Notes: generated by a model from the sequence alone, not told the origin. 64,000 nucleotides of DNA from Enterococcus dispar ATCC 51266 (GCF_000406945.1 NZ_KE136354.1:246351-310350); one strand, 5' to 3'; counted from the stretch's first letter, positions 40,725 through 49,621 are shown. A program made the numbers and translations.

Positions 40725-41423
40725 ATGCAAACCCGATTATTACCCATTTTAAGTGCAACGATTGTTATCGCCGTAGGTAGTATGCTACCAGTATACGCTG
40801 CTGAAAACGAACCAACTAGTACCCCAGCGGTACATACAGAACTTGTTACAAAAGACCAAGCCACTCATTTATCTAGTTCTTTATTACTTCAAACTACTAA
40901 TAATAAAGCTGTAGACTTGGTGAAAGAAGATATTAAAGCAAAAGAGGCAGCAAAAAAAGCAGCTGCAGAAAAGGCTAAAAAAATTGCAGCTGAAAAAGCT
41001 GCTAAAGAAAAAGCCGCAAAAGAAAAGGCAGAAAAAGCAGCTGCTGAAAAGGCTGCCGCAGAAAAAGAAGCAGCAAAAAAAGCGGATGCTGATCAACAAA
41101 CGAGTGCACAAGATCAAAATCAACCTAGTGGTCAAACGATGATGATGGAAGCAACAGCTTATAGTTCAGATCCAGCGGATGCTTTAGGTGGTGGTTCTAT
41201 CACAGCAACGGGCCAAAACTTATTGGAAAATCCGATGGCAGTAGCTGTTGATCCAAGCGTTATTCCGCTTGGAACCCGTTTATATGTTGAAGGTTATGGC
41301 GAAGCATATGCAGTCGATACTGGTTCGGCGATTCAAGGGAACATTATTGATGTCCACTTTTCTACTGCCGGTCAATGTGAAGCCTGGGGACGACGTCAAG
41401 TAAAAGTGACAATTTTAGGATAG
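40725..41423 (+). CDS. Secreted 3D-domain protein with coiled-coil linker
   Basis: 232 residues from the ATG at 40725, ten bases after GGAG. A signal peptide ends near VYA-AEN (residue 27). The middle (about 72-120) is an alanine-lysine-glutamate repeat (KAAAEKAKKIAAEKAA style), a long coiled coil or wall-spanning rod. The C-terminal 95 residues form a 3D domain, named for its aspartates: MEATAYSSD, VDPSVIPLGTRLYV, YAVDTGSAI and IIDVHF are visible. This domain is the catalytic part of MltA- and Sps/stationary-phase muralytic enzymes. A peptidoglycan-lytic role at the cell surface is likely. Confidence 0.85.
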   Translation: MQTRLLPILSATIVIAVGSMLPVYAAENEPTSTPAVHTELVTKDQATHLSSSLLLQTTNNKAVDLVKEDIKAKEAAKKAAAEKAKKIAAEKAAKEKAAKEKAEKAAAEKAAAEKEAAKKADADQQTSAQDQNQPSGQTMMMEATAYSSDPADALGGGSITATGQNLLENPMAVAVDPSVIPLGTRLYVEGYGEAYAVDTGSAIQGNIIDVHFSTAGQCEAWGRRQVKVTILG

Positions 41424-41428
41424 CACTG

Positions 41429-41462
41429 AAAAAGTTCAAGTTGGAATGACTTGAACTTTTTT
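41429..41462 (+). terminator. Terminator of the 3D-domain gene
   Basis: AAAAAGTTCAAGT (41429-41441) pairs with ACTTGAACTTTTT (41449-41461). Confidence 0.9.
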
Positions 41463-41531
41463 ACTTGTCTCAGAGATAAAATTGACGTATGCTTTTGCCA
41501 GTACGAAACACTTGTAGAAAGGACAGGTTTC

Positions 41532-41807
41532 ATGAAAAAAATAATGATTGGGCTGGTTAGAGGCTATCAGCGCTTTATCTCGCCGTTATTTCCACCCAGT
41601 TGTCGTTATTACCCGACATGTTCTTCATATATGATTCAAGCTGTTGAAAAACACGGCGCTTTAAAAGGTGGAATTATGGGCACAGCAAGAATATTGCGGT
41701 GTCATCCTTTTGTAAAAGGCGGATTGGATTATGTTCCTGAAACTTTTTCATTACGGCGCAATCCCAATAAGCCAGCTGATAAAGCAATGAAGTCCCATCA
41801 TCATTAA
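41532..41807 (+). CDS. yidD: Membrane protein insertion efficiency factor YidD
   Basis: 91 residues from the ATG at 41532 (AAAGGACAGG upstream). [20 protein letters not shown] (about 10-29), [13 protein letters not shown] (about 30-42) and [13 protein letters not shown] (about 59-71) are the family's conserved cysteine-bearing stretches. It helps YidC insert membrane proteins. The His-rich end (SHHH) is a local feature. It is not next to rpmH or yidC here. Confidence 0.95.
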   Translation: MKKIMIGLVRGYQRFISPLFPPSCRYYPTCSSYMIQAVEKHGALKGGIMGTARILRCHPFVKGGLDYVPETFSLRRNPNKPADKAMKSHHH

Positions 41808-41935
41808 AGCAGTTGTGACAGAAGTAGTCAGCTTCAAGAAATAAGGGGGAATTTTTTGAAAATTCCTTCTTAAATTGTTCCCAAATTTCGCCTTATTTCC
41901 AAAGAAGTTGCTTTGGGAATACTGTTTATTCGGAA
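41808..41935. other. Gap after yidD, nothing recognised
   Basis: About 130 bases. CCCAAATTTCGCC and a partly matching TTTCCAAAGAAG stretch may fold, but no T run or gene is seen. Confidence 0.3.
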
Positions 41936-41977
41936 AAAGGAGGTATGACAAGACTTTTGTCATACCTCCTTTTTTTA
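41936..41977 (+). terminator. Terminator hairpin with SD-like stem (copy 2)
   Basis: AAAAAGGAGGTATGACAA on the left arm pairs with TTGTCATACCTCCTTTTTT on the right, perfectly apart from the loop. Its left arm is identical to copy 1 at 27123. It lies 130 bases after yidD, and a copy of the TAAAGAGATTA motif follows. Confidence 0.8.
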
Positions 41978-42281
41978 ACGGTAAAGAGATTATAAGATTT
42001 TTTTTAGGAATAAAGTAATACCATGGTTGGAATTGGCTTTATAAAGGAGCTCTCGAGGACAATAAGTCAAAAGCTTGAGAAATTTGAAGAGCAATTTATT
42101 AAAATTTCATCTTAATACTTGAGCGCGAAAAAAGTCCCTGCTGCTTTTCTGACGGAAAGAAATTATAACTGCAATTTCCTATAAGAATATTTAAAAGAAG
42201 TAATGGTTTTCATTTTAACTTTTGCTTTTTTTTAAGTACACTTTAGATGAAAGAGTTGTATTGTGAAAGGAAGCGGTAATA
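41978..42281. other. Gap before the ROK gene
   Basis: About 300 bases. It starts with the TAAAGAGATTATA repeat. No conserved RNA is seen. A promoter for the ROK gene probably lies near 42215-42250. Confidence 0.35.
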
Positions 42282-43169
42282 ATGAATCTTTTAATATTTG
42301 ATTGTGGTGAAACCAACATTCGACATGCTTATTGGAATAATAATCAATTAGAGCAACGAGGTACTTTTAAAACTCCTTCCACGTGGGAACAATTAAAACA
42401 AGATTTTTTAACGATATATGAAAGTTCCCAAAAGACCATAAATGGGATTGCCCTATCTGTTCCTGGAAGCGTGAATAAAGAAAAACAACGCATTGAAGGG
42501 AATACCACTATTTCTTATCTGTTGGGCTTTAATATTTTTGCCGAGTTGGAAGAGTTATTCGGCTTACCAGTGACCATTGAAAATGACATTAATTGTGCCG
42601 GAATGGCAGAATTTTATCTTGGCGCCGCAAAAGATACGCAAGATGCTGTTTTTGTAAGTATGGGAAATGAAATTAGCGGAACACTATTTTTAAAAGGTCA
42701 AATCCACAAAGGAATTCATCTTTATGGCGGTCATTTTGGCTTGATGTACTTAAATAATGGTAATAATTTTTCTGAACTTGCGACTCCTGTTCAAATGGCC
42801 TTTCGCTATTGCAAAAGAATGGGTTTAGATCCCGCTGAAAAAAACAGTGCTGCTGTTTTTGCGCTGGCTAAAACAGAAGATAGAATTGCAAAAGAAGAAG
42901 TAAATAATTTTTATGAGTATTTCGCTCAAGGTTTATGGAATATTCAATTTAGTTATGATCCGGAACTGATTGTTTTAGGGACAGCTACTAGTGAAGATAA
43001 TGATTTGGAAGAATTGTTAGATGAAATCAATCAAAGATTACTACAAAAATTAACGGCCAATGGTATTGTAGATTTTGTGCCTAAAATTGTTACTTCTCAG
43101 GGTGGTAAGTTTGCGAATTTAATTGGGGCAGCGGCAAACTTTTTTGCTAGACAACAAGGAGAAGCCTAA
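42282..43169 (+). CDS. ROK-family protein, atypical
   Basis: 295 residues. The N terminus IFDCGETNIRHAYW (about 4-17) corresponds to the ATP-phosphate-binding DxGGTxxR of ROK kinases. VTIENDINCAGMAE (about 95-108) holds the catalytic aspartate, and GGHFGLMYL (about 149-157) matches the sugar-binding GHxG region. Yet the zinc motif CxCGxxGC that normally follows is absent, and the second phosphate loop reads SMGNEISGTL rather than the glycine-rich form. It could be a kinase for an unusual sugar or a non-enzymatic sensor. There is no helix-turn-helix, so it is not a NagC-type repressor. AAAGGAAG precedes the ATG. Confidence 0.78.
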   Translation: MNLLIFDCGETNIRHAYWNNNQLEQRGTFKTPSTWEQLKQDFLTIYESSQKTINGIALSVPGSVNKEKQRIEGNTTISYLLGFNIFAELEELFGLPVTIENDINCAGMAEFYLGAAKDTQDAVFVSMGNEISGTLFLKGQIHKGIHLYGGHFGLMYLNNGNNFSELATPVQMAFRYCKRMGLDPAEKNSAAVFALAKTEDRIAKEEVNNFYEYFAQGLWNIQFSYDPELIVLGTATSEDNDLEELLDEINQRLLQKLTANGIVDFVPKIVTSQGGKFANLIGAAANFFARQQGEA

Positions 43170-43199
43170 CCTGCATTTGTAAATAGGAAACAAAATATT

Positions 43200-43285
43200 A
43201 CCTGAATAAACAGGATCTGCAAGATAAGTGTCAGCATGATGTATGTCTGACATCTACTTATTAGAACTGGAATTCAGGTTTTTTT
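43200..43285 (+). terminator. Large two-stem terminator after the ROK gene
   Basis: The outer stem ACCTGAAT (43200-43207) with ATTCAGGT (43272-43279) runs into TTTTTTT. An inner stem around GTCAG (43230-43234) and CTGAC is extended by ATAAG/CTTAT. At 80 bases it is longer than other terminators in the window and may yield a stable 3' RNA. Confidence 0.65.
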
Positions 43286-43509
43286 GTATTTAGATTCTTT
43301 TGTAATGGGAATAAGAGAGGCGTGTTTCACCAATATTGTTTGTCTTAAAAAAAATTAAATGATAAAATTATTAAAATAAGGAAATAAAAAGATTTGTTAT
43401 TGCGGAGATTAACAAAGAGAAAAGTCCTAGCATTGATGATGAGATCATGATTTTATGATTTGTTTTTCATTAAAAGGCTTACATAAAATAAAAGAAGAAT
43501 AATTGATGA

Positions 43510-43555
43510 AATATTCTGAATATTCATTGACTTTATTCTGAATTTTCAGTATATT
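43510..43555 (+). promoter_or_regulatory. Promoter and two CodY boxes of the branched-chain amino acid transporter
   Basis: TTGACT (43527-43532), 17 bases, TATATT (43550-43555). AATATTCTGAATATT (43510-43524), a full dyad just upstream of the -35, and AATTTTCAGTATATT (43541-43555), overlapping the -10, each match 13 of 15 bases of the CodY consensus. Repression by CodY under rich conditions is expected. Confidence 0.7.
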
Positions 43556-43739
43556 TTATAACATATCCCATTCACCATAGCCGTGGCAGATATGTATCAG
43601 GAAAACAACTTGTATTTCTGAAGGCGTCGTTTTTATCACCGGTCTAAAGCGTAGCAACGCGGAAATGTGATATTTCGTTTAATTAGAAGTTTTAGGTATG
43701 ATTTGACATTTTGCTAAGGAAACAAAGAGGAGGAATAGT
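43556..43739 (+). other. Long leader of the livJ transcript
   Basis: About 175 bases between the probable start and the livJ ATG. CATATC (43561-43566) can pair with GATATG near 43589, and a second region around 43624-43668 carries GC-richer segments unlike the surrounding AT-rich DNA. I recognise no known riboswitch or T-box. Confidence 0.35.
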
Positions 43740-44921
43740 ATGAAAAAGAAATTTGCGTTTTTATTTACAGGATTAGTATTGTTATCTGCGTGTAGTGCAG
43801 CACCAAAAAGTGGTGGAGCTACAGAAGGATCAGCAGGGGGCAACAAACAAGAAGGCGATACGATCAAGATTGGTATGAATATGGAATTATCTGGCGCTGT
43901 AGCGGCTTATGGCAGTGCTGAAAAAGAAGGTATTGAGCTAGCGGTAGAGCAAATCAATGCAGATGGGGGCATTGACGGTAAAAAAATTGATTTAATCTCA
44001 AAAGATAATAAATCAGACAATAATGAAGCAGGAACCGTTGCGACAAATCTGACTACGAATAGTAAAGTCGTTGCTTTGATTGGCCCGGCAACCTCGGGGG
44101 CAGTTAAATCTGCTTTACCCAACGCTACCAAAGCAGAAGTACCACTAATCACGCCATCTGGTACAGATGATGCAATTACAAAACAAGGGGATAATGTGCA
44201 AGAGTATGCTTTTCGCTCTTGTTTCCAAGATAGCTTCCAAGGGAAAATTTTAGCTAAATATGCTCATGAAAATTTAAAAGCAGATAAAGCGATTATCTTA
44301 GGCGATAATTCTAGCGACTATGGTATTGGTTTAACAAAAGCTTTTAAAGATGAATATAAAGGCCAAATCGTGGCCGAAGAAAATTTTACTGAAGGAGATA
44401 AAGATTTCCAAGCAGTCTTAACTAAAATTAAAGATAAAGATTTCAACGTTTTATATATTCCTGGTTACTATACCGAAGCCGGCTTAATTATTAAACAAGC
44501 ACGGGAAATGGGAATTGATACACCAATTGTGGGCGCCGATGGTTTTGGCGATGCCAAATTAGTTGAAACAGCAGGTGCTGGTAATGTGTCAAATGTTTTT
44601 TATACTGGACATTTCTCAACCAAAGCTCCTGCAACAGATAAAGTGGAACCCTTTATTAAAGCTTTTAAAGAAAAATTTGATAAAGAACCATCTTCATTTA
44701 ACGCTTTAGCTTATGATGCGGTTTATATGGTAAAACAAGCCATTGAAGATGAAGGCTTTGCAGATTCTAGTGCAATCAAAAATGGATTAGCAAACTTGAA
44801 AGACTTCAAAGGCGTCACAGGAGAAATGACGATTGATAAAGAACACAACCCTGAAAAATCTGCCGTCGTACTTGGTTTAACAGATGGAAAAGAAACTTCA
44901 GCGGAAACTGTAAATCCGTAA
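43740..44921 (+). CDS. livJ: Branched-chain amino acid-binding lipoprotein
   Basis: 393 residues. The signal peptide ends in the lipobox LLSACSA (Cys near 19). The mature type I periplasmic-binding fold reads IKIGMNMELSGAVAAYG (about 42-58), ELAVEQINADGGIDGKKI (about 66-83) and ALIGPATSGAVKSALP (about 111-126), the LivJ/LivK pattern for leucine, isoleucine and valine. AGAGGAGG precedes the ATG. A 170-base gap follows with a small hairpin (ACTTG near 44989, CAAGT near 45002) that could cut transcription so that binding protein exceeds permease. Confidence 0.93.
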   Translation: MKKKFAFLFTGLVLLSACSAAPKSGGATEGSAGGNKQEGDTIKIGMNMELSGAVAAYGSAEKEGIELAVEQINADGGIDGKKIDLISKDNKSDNNEAGTVATNLTTNSKVVALIGPATSGAVKSALPNATKAEVPLITPSGTDDAITKQGDNVQEYAFRSCFQDSFQGKILAKYAHENLKADKAIILGDNSSDYGIGLTKAFKDEYKGQIVAEENFTEGDKDFQAVLTKIKDKDFNVLYIPGYYTEAGLIIKQAREMGIDTPIVGADGFGDAKLVETAGAGNVSNVFYTGHFSTKAPATDKVEPFIKAFKEKFDKEPSSFNALAYDAVYMVKQAIEDEGFADSSAIKNGLANLKDFKGVTGEMTIDKEHNPEKSAVVLGLTDGKETSAETVNP

Positions 44922-45092
44922 AGATGAACTTTGAAAGGTTAGATAAAGTAAACTTTGGTAAAATATCGCACATTGGTTGCTAACAAGTACTTGTTATAAA
45001 GCAAGTAACTTAGTAAACAAGAACAGCGATACTTTTACGATAGTGACTCTTTTATCCCAACCTTTTTTTAAAAGATAAATGGATGTGATGAG

Positions 45093-45971
45093 ATGGAAAT
45101 GATGGTTCAACAATTGATAAACGGCCTTTTTTTAGGTAGTATCTACGCATTATTGGCCTTGGGCTATACAATGGTTTATGGGATCATCAAGTTAATCAAC
45201 TTTGCTCATGGTGAAGTTTATATGATTGGGAGCTTTATTGGCTATTTTTTGATTAACTTAGGCGGCTTAGGTTTTTTCCCAGCACTTTTGCTTTCCATGG
45301 CTGCTAGCGCAGTACTGGGTGTTGTGATTGAGTTTTTAGCATACCGACCACTACGCAAATCAACGCGAATTGCCGCTTTGATTACGGCTATTGGTGTTTC
45401 TTATTTACTGCAAAATGTCATGATTTTCTTCTTTAGTCCTGATGTCAGAGCATTTCCGCAAGTAATTAAGCGCACAACATACAGTTTAGGATTTATTAAA
45501 GTCAGTAATATTCAGGTGTTAATTTTGACGGTATCAGTTGTTTTAATGATTTTGTTACAGTTGATTGTCAAGAAAACAAAAATGGGGAAAGCCATGCGGG
45601 CTGTGAGCGTTGATGCAGATGCCGCGCAACTCATGGGAATTAACGTTAATCGGACAATCTCTTTTACCTTTGCGTTAGGTTCTGCATTAGCTGCGGCTGG
45701 CGGGATGCTGATTGGTCTTTATTACAATTCCATTGATCCGATGATGGGGGTTACACCCGGTTTGAAATCTTTTGTGGCTGCAGTTTTAGGTGGCATTGGG
45801 ATTATTCCCGGGGCGGCTTTAGGTGGATTTGGGATTGGCTTAATTGAAACCATTGCCACAGCACTAGGATTTTCTGATTTTAAAGATGCAATAGTCTATT
45901 TTGTTTTGATTCTAATTTTATTAATTCGTCCCGCAGGAATTTTGGGCAAGAATATTAAAGAGAAAGTGTAG
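45093..45971 (+). CDS. livH: Branched-chain amino acid ABC permease LivH
   Basis: 292 residues, eight or so membrane helices. NGLFLGSIYALLALGYTMVYG (about 10-30) opens the family, followed by INFAHGEVYMIG (about 35-46) and the EAA-like AVLGGIGIIPGAALGGFGIG region (about 230-249). It pairs with LivM. GATGTGATGAG precedes the ATG. It ends nine bases before livM. Confidence 0.94.
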   Translation: MEMMVQQLINGLFLGSIYALLALGYTMVYGIIKLINFAHGEVYMIGSFIGYFLINLGGLGFFPALLLSMAASAVLGVVIEFLAYRPLRKSTRIAALITAIGVSYLLQNVMIFFFSPDVRAFPQVIKRTTYSLGFIKVSNIQVLILTVSVVLMILLQLIVKKTKMGKAMRAVSVDADAAQLMGINVNRTISFTFALGSALAAAGGMLIGLYYNSIDPMMGVTPGLKSFVAAVLGGIGIIPGAALGGFGIGLIETIATALGFSDFKDAIVYFVLILILLIRPAGILGKNIKEKV

Positions 45972-45980
45972 GTGACCAGG

Positions 45981-46955
45981 ATGAAAAAGAATTTGAAATA
46001 CAATTTAACCTGGTTAGGTTTAGCCATTTTCGTCTATGTTGTTTTGTTAGTCTTGTATAATACTGGTGTGATTACGATGTTTACCGATCGTATTATTGTA
46101 AATATTGGAATTAACATTATTTTAGCAGTGGGACTAAATTTGATTATCGGCTTTTCTGGTCAGTTTTCTTTAGGTCATGCCGGTTTTATGGCAATTGGTG
46201 CATATTCCGGGGCCATTATGTCGATTAATAATCCTACCTATGGCGGTTTTTTCTCTGGCTTGCTAGTAGGAATGGTAATTTCTGGTGTGGTAGCTTTAGT
46301 TGTAGGTGTGCCAACATTACGATTAAAAGGCGATTATTTAGCAATTGCAACATTAGGAATTTCAGAAATTATTCGTATTTTGATTGTCAATATGCGGGAT
46401 ATCACGAATGGACCAACTGGAATTTTTGGTATTTTACAATTTACAACTTGGGAAACAGTATATGCTTTTGCCGTTTTAACGCTACTCATTGTCTCAAACT
46501 TTGTGCACAGTGGACCTGGACGAGCAACCTTAGCAGTTAGAGAAGATGAAATTGCGGCCGAATCAATGGGCGTTAATACGACTAAATACAAAGTTGTCGC
46601 CTTTGTTTTAGGGGCCATCACTGCCAGTATTGCTGGAACATTATTTGCCGGTTACCAACAATCAGTCTTTCCAAAAGATTACGGTTTTATGAAATCTATC
46701 GATATTTTGATTATCGTGGTTTTTGGTGGGATGGGTTCTACGACAGGAGCAGTAGTTTCTGCCATTGTTTTAGGTGTATTAAATATGTTCTTACAAGACT
46801 TTGGCTATGTCCGAATGATTGTCTATGCTTTAGCATTAATTATCATTATGATTTTTAAACCAAGTGGGTTATTAGGAACTTGGGAATTTTCTGTGAAGAA
46901 GATTTGGCAAAAATTCACAAAGGGGGATGATGCAGATGCCTCTATTAACAGTTAA
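45981..46955 (+). CDS. livM: Branched-chain amino acid ABC permease LivM
   Basis: 324 residues from the ATG at 45981, five bases after AGGTGA; a GTG at 45972 is inside that site. Ten hydrophobic segments; GLNLIIGFSGQFSLGHAGFMAIGAYS region (about 53-78) and the cytoplasmic loop with SMGVNTTKYK (about 196-205) and VVFGGMGSTTGA (about 250-261) are typical. Its end overlaps the start of livG. Confidence 0.94.
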   Translation: MKKNLKYNLTWLGLAIFVYVVLLVLYNTGVITMFTDRIIVNIGINIILAVGLNLIIGFSGQFSLGHAGFMAIGAYSGAIMSINNPTYGGFFSGLLVGMVISGVVALVVGVPTLRLKGDYLAIATLGISEIIRILIVNMRDITNGPTGIFGILQFTTWETVYAFAVLTLLIVSNFVHSGPGRATLAVREDEIAAESMGVNTTKYKVVAFVLGAITASIAGTLFAGYQQSVFPKDYGFMKSIDILIIVVFGGMGSTTGAVVSAIVLGVLNMFLQDFGYVRMIVYALALIIIMIFKPSGLLGTWEFSVKKIWQKFTKGDDADASINS

Positions 46956-47712
46956 AAATATGACCAAAAATTTTGGCGGTTTAGCTGCCGTTTCTCATGT
47001 GAATATGACGTTGGAAACCAATGAATTAGTTGGCTTAATTGGCCCGAATGGGGCGGGTAAAACCACTTTATTCAATCTTTTAACAGGGGTTTACGAGCCG
47101 AGTTCAGGAGATGTTTTTTTCTCCCCAAAAGGACAAGAAGAAAGACTAAACGGGATTAAGCCATATCGTACAGCAAAAATGGGTCTATCGCGGACGTTCC
47201 AAAATATTCGTCTTTTTAAAGATTTAAGTGTTTTGGATAATGTTTTAATTGCCATGAATGCCAAGCATCAAGAAGGCTTTTTTACCAGTGTGTTACGTTT
47301 GCCAAAGTTTTATCGTAATGAAGAAACTTTAAAACAAAAAGCACTAGAATTGTTGGCAATTTTTGGGTTGGAACAGAAGTTGACGACGATGGCAAAAAAT
47401 TTACCTTATGGCGAACAGCGTCGTTTGGAAATTGTTCGGGCATTGGCGACAGAACCGAAAATTTTATTTTTGGATGAACCAGCAGCGGGGATGAATCCAC
47501 AAGAAACAGCGGAACTAACTGAATTGATACGCAAAATTCAAAAAGATTTTCAACTTACCATTCTTTTAATTGAACATGATATGAGTCTTGTTATGGATGT
47601 CTGTGAACGCATTTATGTATTGGAATATGGGCGCATTATTGCAGAAGGTGAACCGGAGCAAATTAAAGCGGATCCCCGCGTTATTAAAGCCTACTTGGGA
47701 GGGGATATGTAA
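46936..47712 (+). CDS. livG: Branched-chain amino acid ABC ATPase LivG
   Basis: 258 residues from the ATG at 46936; ATGs at 46927 and 46930 are alternatives, because AGGGGG lies only two to five bases before them. Walker A GPNGAGKTT (about 36-44), signature LPYGEQRRLEIVRAL (about 156-170), Walker B ILFLDEPAAGMNP (about 176-188), and the H-loop EHD are intact. It contains the longer insert of the LivG type. It starts inside livM and touches livF. Confidence 0.93.
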   Translation: MPLLTVKNMTKNFGGLAAVSHVNMTLETNELVGLIGPNGAGKTTLFNLLTGVYEPSSGDVFFSPKGQEERLNGIKPYRTAKMGLSRTFQNIRLFKDLSVLDNVLIAMNAKHQEGFFTSVLRLPKFYRNEETLKQKALELLAIFGLEQKLTTMAKNLPYGEQRRLEIVRALATEPKILFLDEPAAGMNPQETAELTELIRKIQKDFQLTILLIEHDMSLVMDVCERIYVLEYGRIIAEGEPEQIKADPRVIKAYLGGDM

Positions 47713-48413
47713 TGCTTGAAATTAAAAATTTGACCGTTCATTATGGTGTGATTGAAGCCGTGCATGACGTTTCTTTTGGCGTGAATAAAGGCGAGATTGT
47801 TTCCTTAATTGGCGCTAACGGTGCCGGTAAAACGACAATTTTACGGACTATCTCGGGATTGTTGCGACCTAGCCACGGAGAAATTTTATTCAAAAATCAA
47901 ACAATTAATAAGACGCCACCACAAAAAATTGTCGCGTCTGGCTTGTCTCAAGTACCAGAAGGGCGTCATGTTTTTAGTGGCCTAACGGTGCAAGAAAACT
48001 TGGAAATGGGCGCCTTTTTACGTAAAGACGGTGAAGTAAAAAAAGACTATGAACAAGTTTTTGAAAAGTTTCCCGTATTAAAAGAACGACGCAATCAAGA
48101 TGCAGCAACCCTTTCTGGTGGTGAGCAGCAAATGCTCGCAATGGGTCGTGCGTTAATGTCCAAACCAGAATTGCTGCTTTTGGATGAACCTTCGATGGGC
48201 TTGGCCCCAATTTTTATTAAAGAGATTTTCAGTATTATTGAAGAAATTAATCAGCAGGGAACCACGATTTTGCTTATTGAACAAAATGCAAAAATGGCTT
48301 TATCTATTGCAGACCGTGGGTATGTTTTAGAAACTGGGAGTGTAGTTTTAAGCGGGACTGGGGAGGAATTATTAGCCAGCGATGAAGTGAAAAAAGCATA
48401 TTTAGGGGGTTAA
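47712..48413 (+). CDS. livF: Branched-chain amino acid ABC ATPase LivF
   Basis: 233 residues. Walker A GANGAGKTT (about 34-42), signature LSGGEQQMLAMGRAL (about 134-148), and Walker B LLLLDEPSMGLAP (about 154-166), with the LivF-type end KKAYLGG. The start shares a base with the livG stop (TAATG). Confidence 0.95.
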   Translation: MLEIKNLTVHYGVIEAVHDVSFGVNKGEIVSLIGANGAGKTTILRTISGLLRPSHGEILFKNQTINKTPPQKIVASGLSQVPEGRHVFSGLTVQENLEMGAFLRKDGEVKKDYEQVFEKFPVLKERRNQDAATLSGGEQQMLAMGRALMSKPELLLLDEPSMGLAPIFIKEIFSIIEEINQQGTTILLIEQNAKMALSIADRGYVLETGSVVLSGTGEELLASDEVKKAYLGG

Positions 48414-48416
48414 AAG

Positions 48417-49070
48417 ATGAGCGTTAGTGATTTTATGACAAAAAACGTAGTAGTAGTGGCACCCGAAACACCAATTTTTGATGCCATTGATTTGATGAAA
48501 CAACACGATATTCATCGTTTACCGGTGCTACAAAATGATAAATTGGTCGGCTTAATTACTGAAGGAATTATTCAAGAGGCAATGCCCTCAAAAGCGACTA
48601 GTTTAAGTGTCTATGAAGCCAATTATTTATTGAATAAAACAACAGTTGGTGATGTCATGGAAAAAAATGTTTTAACTATTGACCCAGATGCTTTATTAGA
48701 AGATGCCATATATAAAATGCGGGAAAATAAAATTGCAGTGCTCCCAGTAGTAGAGCAGGAAACAGTGACAGGGATTATTACAAACAATGATATTTTTGCA
48801 GCCTTTTTAAAAATTACCGGCTATAATGACGGCGGTACACGAATTAGTCTACAAATTGCCGATGATCATGTAGGAATCTTAGCAGAAATTACGAAGCTTT
48901 TAGCCGAACATGATTTTAGTATTTTAACCATCGTGGTGAATCGAATGGAACTTGCGACAATTGTTGAAATTCAAGTTCAGACCCGCAATGTTGAAAAGGT
49001 GAAAGAAGTTCTAACAAATGCTGGCTATTTGGTGACAGCCGCTGTTTTAACCAATGCCAATAATGAATAA
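48417..49070 (+). CDS. CBS-pair plus ACT-domain protein (AcuB-like)
   Basis: 217 residues. Two CBS domains (about 1-60 and 72-130; VSDFMTKNVVVVAPETPI, VGDVMEKNVLTIDPDALL) usually bind adenine nucleotides, and a C-terminal ACT domain (about 140-210, DHVGILAEITKLLAEHDFSI) usually binds an amino acid. It starts three bases after livF in the same operon, so it may sense both energy state and branched-chain amino acids and tune the transporter or metabolism. That function is inferred. It resembles Bacillus AcuB in layout but sits in a different context. Confidence 0.88.
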   Translation: MSVSDFMTKNVVVVAPETPIFDAIDLMKQHDIHRLPVLQNDKLVGLITEGIIQEAMPSKATSLSVYEANYLLNKTTVGDVMEKNVLTIDPDALLEDAIYKMRENKIAVLPVVEQETVTGIITNNDIFAAFLKITGYNDGGTRISLQIADDHVGILAEITKLLAEHDFSILTIVVNRMELATIVEIQVQTRNVEKVKEVLTNAGYLVTAAVLTNANNE

Positions 49071-49218
49071 AAATAGCTGAAGATGCCCAAACAAAGAGCA
49101 CTTTTTAGGCACTTGTTGCGCCAAATAAAAATGTGATCAGTCTTGTTTGGGTATTTCATTTCCTTTTTATACCAAAGCACAAAAGAATGTGATAAAATAC
49201 TTTAGCGAGGTGAGAAGG

Positions 49219-49449
49219 ATGACAAAGAAAAAAGATATTGAAGTGAAAGTAGAAGAAGTAAAAAAAGATATTAAAGGTAAAAATTACACTGTGAATCAAT
49301 TGTCAATTGGCAAAAAAGTTATTGGGGAAATTTTGACCATGAGTGAAAAAAATTATGAGGCTTTCTTGGGAGAAGAAGATTTAGGCGCTTATAAATCCCT
49401 TGATTTAGCAGTAGAAGCTGTCTTATTACAACATAATTTACATGACTAA
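49219..49449 (+). CDS. DUF2969 family protein
   Basis: 76 residues from the ATG at 49219 (CGAGGTGAGAAGG upstream). It is lysine- and glutamate-rich at the start (MTKKKDIEVKVEEVKKDIKG), then compact alpha/beta (IGEILTMSEKNYEAFLGEED). The family is restricted to enterococci, lactobacilli and relatives and has no known function. It precedes the tRNA pair. Confidence 0.85.
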   Translation: MTKKKDIEVKVEEVKKDIKGKNYTVNQLSIGKKVIGEILTMSEKNYEAFLGEEDLGAYKSLDLAVEAVLLQHNLHD

Positions 49450-49479
49450 AATTTCTGTAAAAAAAATTGAAATTACCAC

Positions 49480-49508
49480 TTGCATTTTTTAGTTATTTTT
49501 TGTATTAT
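49480..49508 (+). promoter_or_regulatory. tRNA promoter
   Basis: TTGCAT (49480-49485), 17 bases, TATTAT (49503-49508), about 28 bases before tRNA-Tyr. Confidence 0.7.
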
Positions 49509-49536
49509 AACTAAGTCAGGTTGATTAAAACCTTTC

Positions 49537-49620
49537 GGAGGAGTAGCGAAGTGGCTAAACGCGACGGACTGTAAATCCGTTCCTTAGGGTTCAGTGGTTC
49601 GAATCCACTCTCCTCCACCA
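49537..49620 (+). tRNA. tRNA-Tyr (GTA anticodon)
   Basis: 84 bases. The acceptor stem GGAGGAG pairs with CTCCTCC (49610-49616), then A and an encoded CCA. The anticodon loop ACTGTAAAT shows GTA, the variable arm is long as expected for tyrosine, and the T loop is GGTTCGAATCC. Confidence 0.97.
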
Positions 49621-49621
49621 T

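Noticed and set aside
41137..41980. Minus-strand frames opposite the 3D-domain coiled coil and yidD
   Set aside because: They are shadows of the lysine-alanine repeat and of yidD, with low-complexity Cys/Phe content.
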